This document shows positions 62,762 to 64,000 of a stretch of 64,000 nt of DNA, in pieces; positions within the stretch are counted from its first letter, which is position 1; each line of letters begins with the position of its first letter. The notes beneath the pieces are model-generated. The model saw only the letters and a list, made by a program, of their open reading frames with translations. It did not search any database and was not told where the DNA came from. The DNA is taken from contig OZ257149.1 of the NCBI GenBank assembly GCA_965279085.1, positions 124,001-188,000 on the forward strand, read 5' to 3'. This DNA comes from UBA7672 sp965279085. GTDB taxonomy: Bacteria > Pseudomonadota > Alphaproteobacteria > Caulobacterales > Hyphomonadaceae. Position numbers and translations under genes: made by a program.

Positions 62762-64000
62762 GTGCGCTACAAGGCCTTCTTCAGCTATAGCCGGAATGAT
62801 GACCGGATCGCGCGATGGCTTCATGGGAAGCTTGAGCAATTCCGTGCACCGAAATCGTTCAAGGAGCCGGACGGGCGGCAGCTGAAGTTGCGGCCGGTTT
62901 TCCGGGATCGCACAGACCTGGCGGGCGGCGGCGATCTTTCATCGCGGATAGCAATGGCGCTCGGCGATAGCGAGCGTTTGATCGTGCTGTGCAGCCCAAG
63001 CGCTGCAGCCAGCATTTGGGTCAACAAGGAGGTCGAAACGTTTGTGGCCCGGTCCAGCGTCGATCACGTGTTTCCGGTGATCGCTGCGGGGCTGCCCGAT
63101 AGCAGCGATGTTGAACGCGACTTCTTTCCGCCCGCGCTGAGAGGGCATGGCCGGCTGGCCGTCGACCTGCGTGAAATTACACTGCTTAACGGCAAGGTAG
63201 TCGGTGACGGCCGTGAGAACGGGCGATTGAAGTTGATCGCCGGCATCCTTGGCGTTGATCTGGACAAACTGGCCCAGCGGGAGCGGCTACGCCAGCGCAG
63301 GACGGTTGCAATGCTGGCGACGGCATCAATCGCGTTCGCAGGCCTTGCCGCGGCGGCGGGCGGACTTGGCTGGCTGGCCTATCAGCAGTCGAACGAAAAT
63401 GCGCGACTGGCGGAGCAGGAGAAGAGCGCGCGAGGAGGCTGAAAGCCGGGGCCGCGTGATCGCGCGGCAGAGTGATGAGAATGCGCAGTTGGCGGAGCAG
63501 GAAAAGGACGCTCGCAAGGAGGCTGAAAGTCGCGGTCAGTTGATCGCGCAGCAGAGCGCCGAGAATGCGCAGTTAGCGGAGCAAGAGAGGGTCGCCCGCG
63601 AAAAGGCCGAGGATCGAGGTCGCGTTATTTCGCAGCAGAACGATGACCTGAAATCGTATCTTCTCCAGGCTTTTGCTGAGCGTGCACGAACGGGAGAATG
63701 CCAGTCGGGCAGTCTTTCGATGGCGGACTCCTTCGCTGAAGCATCCCGAGGCCAGGTACGTCCTGATGGCAGCGAAGGCCTGCTTGCGACGGACGACATC
63801 AATGCATCAAGTCTGGAGCGTCGCGGGCGGTACGCGCTGGCGGGATGGCGACTGGCGACGGGTCTGGCGACGCCAGCGAAAGACCTGCGACGGAATCTCC
63901 GGGGCGCGCTGGCGGAAGTAATGATGCTGGCCGATCAGTCGCGGTCCCCGCCTGGCGCGCCACCCCGGTCTTCGTCAGTTGCCTGGCCCACTTTCTCGAT
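62762..64000 (+). pseudogene. TIR-domain membrane protein, frameshifted and cut by the window edge
   Basis: The start is GTG 62762. Residues 1-165 form a TIR domain: RYKAFFSYSRNDDRIARWLH, then IVLCSPSAAASIWVNKEVETF, where Glu90 is the expected NADase catalytic residue. A TM helix follows (about 181-207). At 63433 the frame is broken and TGA stops it at 63440-63442. The coding sense continues in another frame through two more 28-residue repeats and about 110 further residues, to ALAGWRLATGLATP and beyond. The 63656-64000 part may hold further shifts. TIR proteins make NAD-derived signals or deplete NAD in defence. Whether this one is alive, phase-variable or dead is undecided. Confidence 0.75.
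63407..63656 (+). repeat. Three tandem 84-bp repeats in the TIR gene, the first 2 bp short
   Basis: Copies start at 63407, 63489 and 63573: LAEQEKSAR(EE)AESRGRV, LAEQEKDARKEAESRGQL and LAEQERVAREKAEDRGRV. Copies 2 and 3 are 84 bp apart, but copies 1 and 2 only 82. The missing 2 bp lie in a GC-repeat tract (AGCGCGCGAGG). Restoring one GC pair gives a continuous frame. The repeats are coiled-coil-like. Confidence 0.85.

Overview
The window is GC-rich bacterial chromosome from an alphaproteobacterium, most plausibly a Hyphomonadaceae/Caulobacterales-type heterotroph. The evidence is the petABC bc1 operon, a LuxI-type gene of alphaproteobacterial style, propionyl-CoA carboxylase and methylmalonyl-CoA mutase genes, a TonB-dependent receptor, an S46 peptidase, and palindromic intergenic repeats of a type common in this class. 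The family-level placement is an inference. Genes are dense, on both strands, with short leaders. I found no rRNA, tRNA, CRISPR array, insertion sequence or prophage.

Layout. 0-9 kb: a truncated PQQ-type sugar dehydrogenase, mutA, a two-gene RND efflux operon behind a palindrome-rich control region, a nitronate monooxygenase and a threonine dehydratase. 9-16 kb: a PIG-L-like protein coupled to a coiled-coil glycosyltransferase, a GH29 fucosidase, an exported lactonase-like metallo-hydrolase and a lytic transglycosylase. 16-26 kb: dapA-smpB, two distant exported paralogues of unknown function, enoyl-CoA hydratase, acyl-CoA dehydrogenase, small conserved proteins and an HD protein. 25.6-33 kb: a hydrolase-caspase fusion, an S46 dipeptidyl-peptidase, a CNT nucleoside transporter and a TonB receptor. 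34-43 kb: pccB and pccA with transporter, 2-hydroxyacid dehydrogenase and lipoprotein genes between them. 43-52 kb: small conserved genes, an AraC-GyrI regulator, a flavin monooxygenase, an OmpA porin with a 25-proline linker, a LuxI-type gene broken by one stop codon, a pair of small lipoproteins and trmL. 52-62.7 kb: petABC, mtnP and apt (adenine salvage), a ClpP-like protease, a tandem pair of proline-rich one-TM proteins of unknown function, and rlmJ. 62.7-64 kb: a TIR-domain membrane protein interrupted by a frameshift and cut by the window edge.

How it fits together. pccA, pccB and mutA give most of the propionyl-CoA to succinyl-CoA route, with the acyl-CoA dehydrogenase and hydratase feeding beta-oxidation; mutB is not in the window. 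The S46 peptidase, CNT transporter and TonB receptor suggest scavenging of peptides and nucleosides. The most unusual items are the LuxI homologue with a single in-frame TAA, the alpha/beta-hydrolase-caspase fusion whose Shine-Dalgarno lies in a hairpin, the TIR gene whose first 84-bp repeat has lost 2 bp, the tandem proline-rich pair next to the ClpP-like gene, and rlmJ, which appears to start at CTG.
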